Below the pieces are notes generated by a model that was given only the letters and a program-made list of their open reading frames with translations, was not told the origin of the DNA and did no database searches. A DNA stretch of 64,000 nt. It comes from Lachnospiraceae bacterium. GTDB taxonomy: Bacteria; Bacillota; Clostridia; Lachnospirales; Lachnospiraceae. How positions within the stretch are numbered: the first letter of the stretch is position 1; each line of letters begins with the position of its first letter. The stretch is from assembly GCA_017624835.1 (NCBI GenBank), contig JAGAMG010000010.1, positions 1-64,000 on the forward strand, read 5' to 3'. A program made the position numbers and the translations under genes. Positions 53,043 through 61,658 of the stretch are shown here, piece after piece.

Positions 53043-53867
53043 TTACATCTCCTGACACATAGGACAAAAATACACTGTACCACCCATATAATTTGCCTTC
53101 TGAATCAAACTTCCACAATAGGGACATGGTTTCCCAAAGGTTTTCTTACTAAGCATAGTCTGATAACCTCCCTTTTCCCCGAAAAGATTCTTCTCCGTAT
53201 CCCTTCCTCCGGCAGCAATCATTTTCTCCAGCGTTCCTGTGACAGCTTCATAAATCCGCTTCCAATGACTTTCTGTGAGAGTTCCGATTTTTCGTTTGGG
53301 GTGCACACCTGCCTCCAAAAGAATATCCTGTAGCACGCCATTCCCCAATCCCGGAATGCGCTGCTCCGTAGCCAGAAATGCTTTCATGGACATCGTACCG
53401 GCCAGTTCCTCTCGCAGACTTTTAAAATATTGATAGGAAAAATCTGCTGTCCCCGGAAGAGGTTTTTCCTTTGCCACCAGATAATAGGGATTTTGATACT
53501 TGTCCGGCTCAATCAGAAACATGGCACCATACATTTGCACGGTACACACCAAATGACTTTCATCCTCAAAGGTAATCCGGGCTTGATAACGCTCCGGGAG
53601 CTTTGTGCCCGGAGCCAAATAGCGGATATTCGCACCATCCCCTGCCACAAAGCTGTAATCCCCCAAAGAAAGTTCAATCATACTTCCAATTCCTGTAGCT
53701 TCTCCAATCTCTCTTCCTTCCATAACCTCAGAATAATATTGGGGTTCTCCGGAATACCAGGCAAAGGAATGAGGCGTATGTGCCGCCTCAGCTTCCAATA
53801 TTCTTTTGCCCCTTACAGTCTCATTCAACTGTCTTGCAATAGTTAAACTCTCCGGTATTTCTATCAT
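53043..53867 (-). CDS. Fpg/MutM-family DNA glycosylase-like protein lacking Pro1
   Basis: A 274-residue protein with the Fpg/Nei architecture: an N-terminal beta-sandwich, the helix-two-turn-helix (EQRIPGLGNGVLQDILLEAG, HPKRKIGTLT) and the zinc finger with Cys248, Cys251, Cys268 and Cys271. The N terminus reads MIEIPES in place of MPELPE, so the catalytic proline is Ile while the next Glu is kept. The HLKMTG-like loop is also altered (VAGDGANIRYL). I recall other gut Firmicute proteins beginning MIEIPE, so this is probably a conserved subfamily rather than a mutation. It lies just upstream of the radical SAM gene. Confidence 0.88.
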   Translation of the reverse strand: MIEIPESLTIARQLNETVRGKRILEAEAAHTPHSFAWYSGEPQYYSEVMEGREIGEATGIGSMIELSLGDYSFVAGDGANIRYLAPGTKLPERYQARITFEDESHLVCTVQMYGAMFLIEPDKYQNPYYLVAKEKPLPGTADFSYQYFKSLREELAGTMSMKAFLATEQRIPGLGNGVLQDILLEAGVHPKRKIGTLTESHWKRIYEAVTGTLEKMIAAGGRDTEKNLFGEKGGYQTMLSKKTFGKPCPYCGSLIQKANYMGGTVYFCPMCQEM

Positions 53868-53926
53868 ATGTAACCTCCCTTTCCCCTTCCATACATTTTC
53901 CCCGAATTATACTTCCGTTGCACTGT

Positions 53927-54190
53927 TTACGCTTTCCATCTCTCCAACGTAGCAAAATACTTCATCAATCCAGCCTTTGCTTCCTCAAGATTTTTTGCTC
54001 TGCCACCTTCTACTTCAAAGGGCGCGCAGAAATCAGCCATCTCTTCCATGGTACACTTCGATGCAAAGTCACCATCCTTGTAGCAATAACAGCAGTAGGT
54101 CTCATTTTTGCTACCATCAGCTTCCGTTCCATATTGATTTTCCTGCATTGGCATTCCACAGCTTTGACAAATTTTTAAATTCTGTTCCAT
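53927..54190 (-). CDS. Zinc-ribbon domain protein
   Basis: An 87-residue protein with the Zn_ribbon_2-type pattern CQSCGMPMQ, DGSKNETYCCYCYKDGDF and SKCTMEEM. This small family is widespread in clostridia and of unknown function. GGAGG lies eight bases before the ATG at 54190; an ATG 15 bases upstream overlaps that site. It is a lone gene before the Fpg-like operon. Confidence 0.82.
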   Translation of the reverse strand: MEQNLKICQSCGMPMQENQYGTEADGSKNETYCCYCYKDGDFASKCTMEEMADFCAPFEVEGGRAKNLEEAKAGLMKYFATLERWKA

Positions 54191-54304
54191 TTCATTATCC
54201 TCCATTTTCTGATACCAAAATATTGGTTTCTTTTGATAGGATAACTATATCATTTATAACCTGACATCTGTGTGTCATATTATTATCTTTCTTTTACCTT
54301 TCTA

Positions 54305-55261
54305 CTACTCCCCATACTGCCCCAGCATCTTGCGAATCCGCCCGGCAATCTCTGTCCTAACCCATTCCGGTTCCAAAACCTTCGCCGAAGGTCCAAAGGA
54401 CAAAATCAAACCATAGGTCCAATCATCCAATGGATATTTAATACGAATCTGAAAGTCACCGTTTGGCAACACTGTAATTTCCTCTTCTTCAAATCTATCA
54501 TAAATGCGATAGGCTTCCTTTTTATCTACTTGAAACACAATTTCCGGGCATACCATGGACTTTTCGTTTTTGTCATATAGCACAGCCTCTTGTACTTCCT
54601 TGTTTCCCTCCAACAAGTCATTTTGTGACACACTTTCGACAGGCATGCGCTCCCCAGCCTCAAAAACCTCCTCCATCACCTGCACCCGCTTCATTCTCAG
54701 CACCTTAAACAGGCGCATTGCCTGCCTTTTTCGGCAATAGGCTCTAAGATACCAGGTATATTCCTTAAACAAAAGCTGCACCGGTTCCACGCTGCGGCTA
54801 CTCATTTCCCCATACTGCCCATAATAATCAAAGGTCAACACATGCCTGCCAAGAATGGCTTCCCGAAGCTGTCCAAAGAGGTCTTTGCGCCTGCCGCTCC
54901 AGTCAGAAAAATCAATGGCAACCCAATTAGTAGCCTCCGTCTGAAAAAAATCTCCCAGCTTTCTTAGAATATCCTCATTTTCCTGTGCATCTGTTTCCTG
55001 CAAACTAATCAATGCGGCAAGAATCTTTTGCTGTTCTTCGGGCGAAAGCAGCATTTTGTCCAACACAAAACGTTCTGTGAGACTGATGCCTCCATTCTTT
55101 CCCTTACGGGCATAAACCGGGATGCCGGCCATACTTAAATGCTCCACATCCCGGTAAATTGTCCGCACAGAAACCTCAAAACGTTCTGCCAGCTCCGTTG
55201 CAGTTACAGTTCCCCTATCCATTAAGATATAAATGATACCAAGCAATCGATTTATCATCAC
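54305..55261 (-). CDS. YafY-type HTH/WYL-domain regulator
   Basis: A 318-residue transcriptional regulator. The N-terminal HTH_11 domain is clear (RLLGIIYILMDRGTVTATEL, FEVSVRTIYRDVEHLSMAGI). The WYL domain (about 140-225) binds nucleic acid or small ligands in related proteins; KEYTWYLRAYCRKRQAMRLF is its core. A C-terminal WCX extension follows. GAGGATGTG lies just before two possible ATGs. Its target is unknown; it lies 28 bp after exonuclease III in the same direction. Confidence 0.88.
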   Translation of the reverse strand: MMINRLLGIIYILMDRGTVTATELAERFEVSVRTIYRDVEHLSMAGIPVYARKGKNGGISLTERFVLDKMLLSPEEQQKILAALISLQETDAQENEDILRKLGDFFQTEATNWVAIDFSDWSGRRKDLFGQLREAILGRHVLTFDYYGQYGEMSSRSVEPVQLLFKEYTWYLRAYCRKRQAMRLFKVLRMKRVQVMEEVFEAGERMPVESVSQNDLLEGNKEVQEAVLYDKNEKSMVCPEIVFQVDKKEAYRIYDRFEEEEITVLPNGDFQIRIKYPLDDWTYGLILSFGPSAKVLEPEWVRTEIAGRIRKMLGQYGE

Positions 55262-55289
55262 ATCCTCATTTCTGCCAACACTACCGCAA

Positions 55290-56042
55290 TTACTTTATCT
55301 CCAGCTCCACCGGACAATGGTCGGAGCCTAAAACCTCCGTATGAATTTTGGCATCCACCAAGTTATCCTTCATATCCTCAGATACTACAAAATAGTCAAT
55401 ACGCCAGCCTGCGTTCTTAGCACGGGACTGGAACATATAGGACCACCAGGAATAAACTCCTGTTACATCCGGGTAAAAATAGCGGAAGGTGTCCACATAA
55501 CCATTTTCCAATACCTTGCTAAAGCAAGCTCTTTCCTCATCCGTAAAGCCTGCGTTTTTATGGTTGGTCTTGGGATTCTTCAAATCAATTTCCTGATGTG
55601 CCACATTTAAATCTCCACAGAAAATTACAGGCTTTTTTGCCTTTAATTCATTTAAATAATTTAAAAAATCAGCCTCCCAATGCATACGGTAATCCAATCT
55701 GGTCAGCTCTCTCTGGGAATTAGGGGTATAAACTGTTACCACGAAATATTCTTCAAACTCCGCAGTAATCACACGACCTTCATGGTCATGCTCCTCAATA
55801 CCGATGCCATAGGTAACTGCCAAAGGCTCATGCTTAGTAAACATGGCAGTTCCTGAATATCCCTTTTTCTCCGCTGAATTCCAATATTGAAAATAACCGG
55901 GCAATTCCAGTTCCAACTGCCCCTGCTGCATTTTGGTTTCCTGCAAACAAAAAATATCCGCATCCACTTCCTTAAAAAAATCCATAAAGCCCTTCTGCAT
56001 ACATGCTCTAAGACCATTTACATTCCAAGAAATAAGTTTCAT
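55290..56042 (-). CDS. xth: Exodeoxyribonuclease III
   Basis: A 250-residue AP endonuclease/3'-exonuclease of the ExoIII/ExoA family. Active-site blocks are all visible: [20 protein letters not shown] with the metal-binding Glu, [11 protein letters not shown], and [10 protein letters not shown] with catalytic His. Normal length. AAAGGA precedes the ATG. It acts in base-excision repair, as would the glycosylases nearby. Confidence 0.95.
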   Translation of the reverse strand: MKLISWNVNGLRACMQKGFMDFFKEVDADIFCLQETKMQQGQLELELPGYFQYWNSAEKKGYSGTAMFTKHEPLAVTYGIGIEEHDHEGRVITAEFEEYFVVTVYTPNSQRELTRLDYRMHWEADFLNYLNELKAKKPVIFCGDLNVAHQEIDLKNPKTNHKNAGFTDEERACFSKVLENGYVDTFRYFYPDVTGVYSWWSYMFQSRAKNAGWRIDYFVVSEDMKDNLVDAKIHTEVLGSDHCPVELEIK

Positions 56043-56160
56043 ATTATAAATTTCCTTTCACTATTCTTTTCGAATATTTTACCACGTACAAGCTCATTCT
56101 ACCATAGCACATTTCTGCCAATATAACAGTTGCTTCCCCACCTCCAAAATAGTATAATGT

Positions 56161-56385
56161 ACGCGAGCAAAAAATCAAGCGACGCATAGCGGCATTTGAT
56201 TTTTGCCGCAATAACGAGCAATCCGTCTGCAGAGCAGACAATGAGTGCGAAGCACGAGATTGCGAGTGTAATTCACGCGAGCAAAAAATCAAGCGACGCG
56301 TAAGCGGCATTTGATTTTTGCCGCGATAACGAGCAATCCGTCTGCGCAGCAGACAATGAGTGCGAAGCACGGAATTGCGAGTCTC
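56161..56385 (+). repeat. Dispersed structured repeat, copy 2 (two tandem units)
   Basis: Two units, 56161-56274 and 56275-56385, about 90% alike. Each begins ACGCGAGCAAAAAATCAAGC, contains TTTGATTTTTGCCGC, the palindrome GTCTGCGCAGCAGAC and the hairpin GTGCGAAGCAC, and ends TTGCGAGT. The same unit forms copy 1 at 34172-34322 in the opposite orientation. The element fills the gap between exonuclease III and the coiled-coil gene. Frames through it give Ser/Arg-rich shadow peptides, not a protein. Confidence 0.85.
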
Positions 56386-56427
56386 AACACACTTAACACT
56401 CAATCTCCCCCCGAAAGGACATTTACT

Positions 56428-57363
56428 ATGGAAAAATATAATAAGCGCTTAGAAGAGCTTCGCGAGCAAATGGCAAGCCGTAATCGGTTAGAACGCATTT
56501 TAAAGGACTTAAAAGCCCAAAGACAGGAATTATCCGATAAGGTATATGAATTAGAAAACGAAAAATTGAAAGAACAGGCCGATGTGGAAAAGCTGGAAGG
56601 TCGCAGTCTTTCCGCTCTCTATTATTATCTTACCGGTCAAAAAGAAGAACGACTTGATAAAGAAAAACAGGAGGCCTACGCTGCCCGGGTAAAATATGAT
56701 GCTGCCCTAAGTGAACTGAATGCCGTAGAAGCAGATATTCAAAATACAGAAAACAATCTGCGCGCTGCCCAAAGAAGTGAACAGGAGTATCAAAAAGTAT
56801 TACAGGAAAAAGCCGCCTTTATGAAGGAATCCGGTAATTCAAACGCTTCCCAAATTCTGAATTTTGAAAATCAATTAGCCCAATTAGAAAATCAACTGAC
56901 AGAATTAAGAGAAGCTATTTCTGCCGGAGACTCTGCATTGGCAACTATACGCCGGATATTATCCAGCCTTGAAAATGCCGAAGGTTGGGCAACCTGGGAT
57001 ATGCTGGGTGGTGGTTTAATTGCAGATGCCTGCAAACACAGCTCTTTGGACGAAGCTCAGAGCTTAGTAGAGAATTTGCAGATACAGCTTCGACGTTTCA
57101 AAACAGAGCTTGCTGACGTATCTGTTCAGGCAGACATCCAGATTAGCGTCGATGGCTTTTTACGCTTTGCCGACTTTTTTTTCGATGGTTTGCTTGCCGA
57201 CTGGACTGTTATGGACAAAATCGAACAATCCAAGCGACAGGTCATTGATACCAACAATCAATTGGCAAATGTATTGAACCAACTAAACAGCATGCTTACC
57301 AGCACAGAGCAGGAAAAGAAAACAACGCAAAACAGAATGGATCATTTTATCTATGAACACTAA
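56428..57363 (+). CDS. Coiled-coil protein of unknown function
   Basis: A 311-residue protein, largely coiled coil: residues 1-70 and 85-190 carry heptads rich in Glu, Lys, Gln and Leu (KRLEELREQMASRNRLERIL), then a conserved-looking WATWDMLGGGLIADACKH segment at about 193-212, then more helix. No membrane segment or signal peptide. I recall similar 'hypothetical' proteins in Lachnospiraceae but no assigned role. AAAGGA precedes the ATG at 56428. It overlaps the HAD-IIA gene by 11 bp. Confidence 0.78.
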   Translation: MEKYNKRLEELREQMASRNRLERILKDLKAQRQELSDKVYELENEKLKEQADVEKLEGRSLSALYYYLTGQKEERLDKEKQEAYAARVKYDAALSELNAVEADIQNTENNLRAAQRSEQEYQKVLQEKAAFMKESGNSNASQILNFENQLAQLENQLTELREAISAGDSALATIRRILSSLENAEGWATWDMLGGGLIADACKHSSLDEAQSLVENLQIQLRRFKTELADVSVQADIQISVDGFLRFADFFFDGLLADWTVMDKIEQSKRQVIDTNNQLANVLNQLNSMLTSTEQEKKTTQNRMDHFIYEH

Positions 57364-58168
57364 GAATTTAGAAAATCTAAAAAAGAAAAAATTGTTTTTA
57401 TTTGATATCGACGGCACTCTTGCAGTGGGAAACACATTATATGAAGGAAGTGCCAAGCTTCTCCAATACATCAGGGATATTGACGGAAAAGCCTATTATA
57501 TTACCAACAACTCCACCAAAAGCGGTGCCGATTATGTAACCAAATTCCGAGAGGCTTTTGGGCTGGATACTACTGAAGATTTATTTATTACCTCCGGATA
57601 TATGACCATTCGATTCCTAAAAGAGAATTTCCCAGACCGCAAAATCTTTGTGCTGGGTACTTCATCCTTTCTTGCAGAGCTTCGCAAAAATGGACTGCAA
57701 ATAACAGAAAAATACGCCCCTGACATTGCCTGTGTGATAGCTGCCTATGACAGCGAATTAAATTATGAAAAGCTGATAGAAATCTGTAAGGTACTTTCCA
57801 CCATGGATGTCCCCTTTTATGCTACCAATCCTGATTTATGCTGTCCCATTGATTTTGGATTTATCCCGGATTGCGGTGCCATCTGTGAAATGATTACCCA
57901 TTCCACCGAGAAAACTCCCACCTATCTTGGTAAACCCAACAAGGATGTAGTAGAATTGTGTCTACAGCTTTCCGGCTTTTCCAAGGAAGAAACTTTGGTG
58001 ATTGGTGACCGCCTTTATACGGATATTGCCTGTGGTATTAATGGTGGCGTGGACACCTGCGTGGTCTTTACCGGTGAAGCCAAAAAAGAGGATATCCAAG
58101 ATACCCCCTTCCCACCTGATTATACATTTGAAACCATACAGAACTTGTATGATGCGCTACTCTCCTAG
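57353..58168 (+). CDS. HAD-IIA family phosphatase (NagD/4-nitrophenylphosphatase-like)
   Basis: A 271-residue HAD hydrolase of subfamily IIA. Motif I is FDIDGTLAVGN, motif II is ITNNSTKSGADYV, Lys in YLGKPNKDVV and the acidic motif VIGDRLYTDIACGINGG are all present, and the large C2 cap lies between. The substrate is probably a small phosphorylated metabolite; exact identity not readable. It is translated by overlap with the coiled-coil gene, pointing to a shared process. Confidence 0.92.
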   Translation: MNTKNLENLKKKKLFLFDIDGTLAVGNTLYEGSAKLLQYIRDIDGKAYYITNNSTKSGADYVTKFREAFGLDTTEDLFITSGYMTIRFLKENFPDRKIFVLGTSSFLAELRKNGLQITEKYAPDIACVIAAYDSELNYEKLIEICKVLSTMDVPFYATNPDLCCPIDFGFIPDCGAICEMITHSTEKTPTYLGKPNKDVVELCLQLSGFSKEETLVIGDRLYTDIACGINGGVDTCVVFTGEAKKEDIQDTPFPPDYTFETIQNLYDALLS

Positions 58169-58180
58169 TGGCGCATTTTC
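58152..58180 (+). terminator. Terminator of the coiled-coil/HAD unit
   Basis: ATGCGCTACT and AGTGGCGCAT form the stem, followed by TTTTC. The stem overlaps the stop codon of the phosphatase gene. Confidence 0.8.
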
Positions 58181-58225
58181 TAATTCGCGCTATTCTATAA
58201 CTACACCATAGAGTCAACCATATCT

Positions 58226-58957
58226 CTAATCATGTCTCTCATCCTCATTCCCATAAGCCTCACAAAATCTTGCCGCAAATGCTGGCGGCTCATCATTAGC
58301 ATACAAATGAGAAACATCCCCAAAGGATGACATGCGGAAGCTTGCAATGCCCTTCCGTCGTTCCTCTGTCACTACTGTGGTAACCGAAGAGGGAGCTGCG
58401 CAGCAACCATGCCAGAGCACCATGGGGGAAATATTCAGCAGATGACTTAACAATACACACTCTGCACCAAAATGACAGAAAAATACCAAGGTATCATTGT
58501 TTTCCTGCTCCACCCGATAGAAATGACCTTCTCTGCGGTAGCCATGCTCTGCCAACAAAGCATCAAAGCTTGAAATTATCCAGTCATATTCTTTTTTCAC
58601 ATCCGAATCCTTCATAATCTCCGTATCATACCAGCTATCATAGTGGAAATATTTTTCCTCTGCCATCCAATCCTGGGGAAGCCAATCCCATGCAATGATT
58701 TTTCGGTCCGTCACATCCGGTCTGTTAATTTGCGGTTGAAACTCTCTCAGCCACTGTTTTTCCTCCGCAGTTCTGTTCAGCCGCTTCAAGGTACAGGAAG
58801 CGGTATCCTTTGCCCTTCCAAAGGGAGAAACATAAAAATCCTTTATCTCCAGCTTACACAGCTTCTCAGCTAAAAATTCTGCTTCCTTCCAGCCCTTTTC
58901 CGTCAGGGAATCAATACTATAATCAGGGTCTCCATGCCTAACAATCAATAACTTCAT
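58226..58957 (-). CDS. Histidine phosphatase-family protein
   Basis: A 243-residue phosphatase of the histidine (phosphoglycerate mutase-like) superfamily. The phosphate-binding VRHGDPDY lies near residue 6, and a second His is in FFCHFGAECVLLSHLL. Between them SPFGRAKDTA holds the usual Arg. Large insert at about 75-135. The substrate is unknown. The ATG at 58957 has AAAGGA upstream. Confidence 0.88.
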   Translation of the reverse strand: MKLLIVRHGDPDYSIDSLTEKGWKEAEFLAEKLCKLEIKDFYVSPFGRAKDTASCTLKRLNRTAEEKQWLREFQPQINRPDVTDRKIIAWDWLPQDWMAEEKYFHYDSWYDTEIMKDSDVKKEYDWIISSFDALLAEHGYRREGHFYRVEQENNDTLVFFCHFGAECVLLSHLLNISPMVLWHGCCAAPSSVTTVVTEERRKGIASFRMSSFGDVSHLYANDEPPAFAARFCEAYGNEDERHD

Positions 58958-59007
58958 TTGTGAAATAATTCCTTTCTTTATCACTTGCACTGCCTATAGT
59001 TCTTACC

Positions 59008-60006
59008 TTATTCCAGTACATCTCGGTACACGCGTAACACATTCTCATAAAATATTTTATCCAATTGTCCCTGGGTAAAACCAGCCTTATGCAGTGCCTC
59101 CCACAAAAGCTCCATGCTCTGTACGCCCTTAAGCTCCGCATGCCCCTCTATTCCATCAAAGTCACTTCCCAATCCCAATACTTCAATACCTGCCACATTA
59201 ACAATATGCTTTGCATGCTCCACAATAGCGGCAACAGTACCGGGATTTTTCTCCCCATAGGGCACTTCCTTTAGGAAATCAGGACAATAATTTAAACCGG
59301 TGCAGCCTCCTCTCTCGGCCAGTTTTTGTAACATATCGTCAGTCAGATTTCTGACGCATCGACATATGCTTCTGGCATTGGAATGGCTTGCCACAAAGGG
59401 CTTCTTGGTACATTCCAGCACATCATAAAAGCCTGCATCGGATAAATGGGACACATCCACAATCATGCCCAATTCTTCCATGGCAGCTACCATTTCACGA
59501 CCACGCCCGGTCAGTCCATTTTGATAATCAGCTATGTATAAAAAGTCCTTTTCTCCACTGCGCACACTGTCCAGATTGGGAAAGCCGATTTCATTGGGAT
59601 GATTCCAGGTAAGGGTCATCATGCGCACTCCCATTTCATAGAGCTTACGCAATTTTTCCACTTCTCCCTTACATACAGCACCTTCCTCTACGGTAATCAA
59701 GGCGGAAAGCTTGCCCTGTGCCTGATTTTCTTCAATATCCTTGTACTTCAACACCGGCGCAATCAAATCTTCATTTTTTGCAAGTTCCTCTTGATAAAGC
59801 GCCTGTAATGCACATACCTCTTCCCAGGGGTCACGTCCACTGCCGCTATCCACAAAGAGAGCAAAATTTTGCAACAAATATCCACTGTCCTTCATCCGAA
59901 GCAAATCCAAATGTCCTTCATTTTTCCGTAAAGAAATTTCCGCTCCGGCTCTCCTTTGTTCCAATAACACAGACACTGTATCACAGTGCATATCCAAAAC
60001 CTTCAT
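59008..60006 (-). CDS. Membrane-dipeptidase-type peptidase (M19)
   Basis: A 332-residue zinc dipeptidase of family M19 (renal dipeptidase type). Metal and active-site blocks are DMHCDTV, VEEGAV, TLTWNHPNEIG, DVSHLSDAGFYDV, ASHSNARSI and GLGSDFDGIEG. No signal peptide, so it probably acts in the cytoplasm on dipeptides, including D-residue-containing ones. A GGAGG-type ribosome binding site precedes the ATG. It lies 50 bp upstream of the histidine phosphatase gene. Confidence 0.93.
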   Translation of the reverse strand: MKVLDMHCDTVSVLLEQRRAGAEISLRKNEGHLDLLRMKDSGYLLQNFALFVDSGSGRDPWEEVCALQALYQEELAKNEDLIAPVLKYKDIEENQAQGKLSALITVEEGAVCKGEVEKLRKLYEMGVRMMTLTWNHPNEIGFPNLDSVRSGEKDFLYIADYQNGLTGRGREMVAAMEELGMIVDVSHLSDAGFYDVLECTKKPFVASHSNARSICRCVRNLTDDMLQKLAERGGCTGLNYCPDFLKEVPYGEKNPGTVAAIVEHAKHIVNVAGIEVLGLGSDFDGIEGHAELKGVQSMELLWEALHKAGFTQGQLDKIFYENVLRVYRDVLE

Positions 60007-60105
60007 ATACAGCCTCCTTGCCGTCTATTTATATAACTTCTTTTACCCGTTAGCACACACCCATAATGCACAAGCGAAATGTGTGCCACCTGCTGTATGC
60101 AGAAG

Positions 60106-60129
60106 AAGGAGTACCATGTGATACTCCTT
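60106..60129 (-). terminator. Hairpin after the uracil permease gene
   Basis: AAGGAGTA and TACTCCTT form a stem with a short loop between the permease and dipeptidase genes. The minus-strand T-run is weak, so termination may be partial. Confidence 0.55.
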
Positions 60130-60175
60130 CCATACATTTTATAGTAAAATACTCATAAATGTTCCAAAACTATTC

Positions 60176-61561
60176 TTATTTTTCCTGCCCCTTTACCGCA
60201 AAACAAACTCCCGTATCATCCGGTTTTTCCTCATTATAGCTATAATCCTTACCGGGAAGTATGGCATTTAAGATAATACCGGTAAGAGCACCTACTGCCA
60301 ACCCGGAAAGGCTGATAGTTAAATCGCCAACAGGGAAAGAAATTGCCCCTGCTGCACTATAATTGATACCGATAGAAAGTACCAGAATCAAAGCAGCAAT
60401 GATAACATTACGGCTCTTAGTAAAGTCAACCTGTGTTTCCACAATATTACGAACACCCACTGCAGAAATCATACCGTAAAGCACCAAGGATACACCACCA
60501 CAGGTTGCGGTAGGCATACATCCGATAATTGCAGCTACCTTAGGTGAGAAGGAAAAAAGAATTGCAAAACCGGCAGCAATACGGATAACCATGGGATCAA
60601 ATACCTTGGTTAAGGATAACACACCGGTATTCTCTCCATAAGTGGTATTTGCAGGTGCACCAAAAAGGGATGCTACGATAGTTGCAAGTCCATCACCAAG
60701 CAAGGTACGGTGCAAACCCGGATTCTTAATATAATTAATACCAACCGTCGAAGAAATGGCAGAAATATCACCGATATGCTCTACCATGGTAGCAAGGGCA
60801 ATGGGCATAATGGTAATTACCGCTGTAATCAGAAGGGATGCATCCCCTCCCACTAATACGGAAAATGCGGTCTGCTCCCAATGAATGGGCACTCCAAACC
60901 ATGCCGCTTCTGCCACAGGTGTAAAGTCCACTCTGTTCAAAACTGCTGCCAACGCGTAGGAACCGATAACACCAATGATAATGGGAACAATTTTTACCAT
61001 TCCCTTCCCCCAGATATTACATACCACTACCAACGCAATTGCCACAATGGCTATCAACCAATCCTGAGCACAATTATCAATAGCAGACTGGGAAAGAGTC
61101 AGACCAATAGCTATAATAATAGGTCCTGTTACAATGGGAGGGAAAAACTGCATAACCTTGCTTGTCCCAAAAATTTTTATTAAGAGTGCCAATACCAAAT
61201 ATAACAGTCCGGCACAGGCTACTCCAAAACAGGCATAGGGCAGAAGTTCTTTATTGGAAATGGCATTTCCTGCCTCATCCGTCATTGGTGCAATGGCTGC
61301 ATAACCGCCGAGAAATGCGAAGGAAGAACCTAAAAATGCCGGTACCTTTCCCTTTGTAATAAAGTGAAATAATAACGTACCTAAACCCGCAAATAAAAGG
61401 GTTGTCGATACATCCAAGCCGGTAAGCATAGGAACCAAAATGGTGGCTCCGAACATAGCAAACATATGCTGTAATCCTAATAACAACACCTTAGGTGTAC
61501 CTAATACTTTTGCATCATAAATACCATTTTCCCCAATTGATACTTTTGCTTTGTTGCCCAT
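60176..61561 (-). CDS. uraA: NCS2-family uracil permease
   Basis: A 461-residue nucleobase:cation symporter with about 14 membrane segments. LLGLQHMFAMFGATILVPML and the central signature APANTTYGENTGV point to the UraA uracil branch rather than xanthine carriers. The inverted-repeat halves and the acidic residues typical of the substrate site lie in MVEHIGDISAIS. CTCCTCC provides the ribosome binding site. No PyrR-type leader or purine riboswitch is seen upstream. Confidence 0.9.
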   Translation of the reverse strand: MGNKAKVSIGENGIYDAKVLGTPKVLLLGLQHMFAMFGATILVPMLTGLDVSTTLLFAGLGTLLFHFITKGKVPAFLGSSFAFLGGYAAIAPMTDEAGNAISNKELLPYACFGVACAGLLYLVLALLIKIFGTSKVMQFFPPIVTGPIIIAIGLTLSQSAIDNCAQDWLIAIVAIALVVVCNIWGKGMVKIVPIIIGVIGSYALAAVLNRVDFTPVAEAAWFGVPIHWEQTAFSVLVGGDASLLITAVITIMPIALATMVEHIGDISAISSTVGINYIKNPGLHRTLLGDGLATIVASLFGAPANTTYGENTGVLSLTKVFDPMVIRIAAGFAILFSFSPKVAAIIGCMPTATCGGVSLVLYGMISAVGVRNIVETQVDFTKSRNVIIAALILVLSIGINYSAAGAISFPVGDLTISLSGLAVGALTGIILNAILPGKDYSYNEEKPDDTGVCFAVKGQEK

Positions 61562-61658
61562 AAACTCTCCTCCTGTAATTTACATTATTATGCGAAAATA
61601 TGATTTCCTTACTGAATATCACTTTTCTCTGCATACCATAATAACTTTTCCCGGAAAT

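Noticed and set aside
56044..56403. Minus-strand 119-codon frame with RRLIFCSR repeats
   Set aside because: Same dispersed repeat read through; no ribosome binding site and no conserved domain.
61562..61658. Purine riboswitch or PyrR leader before the uracil permease
   Set aside because: No conserved riboswitch core or anti-terminator pattern could be found in the short AT-rich leader.
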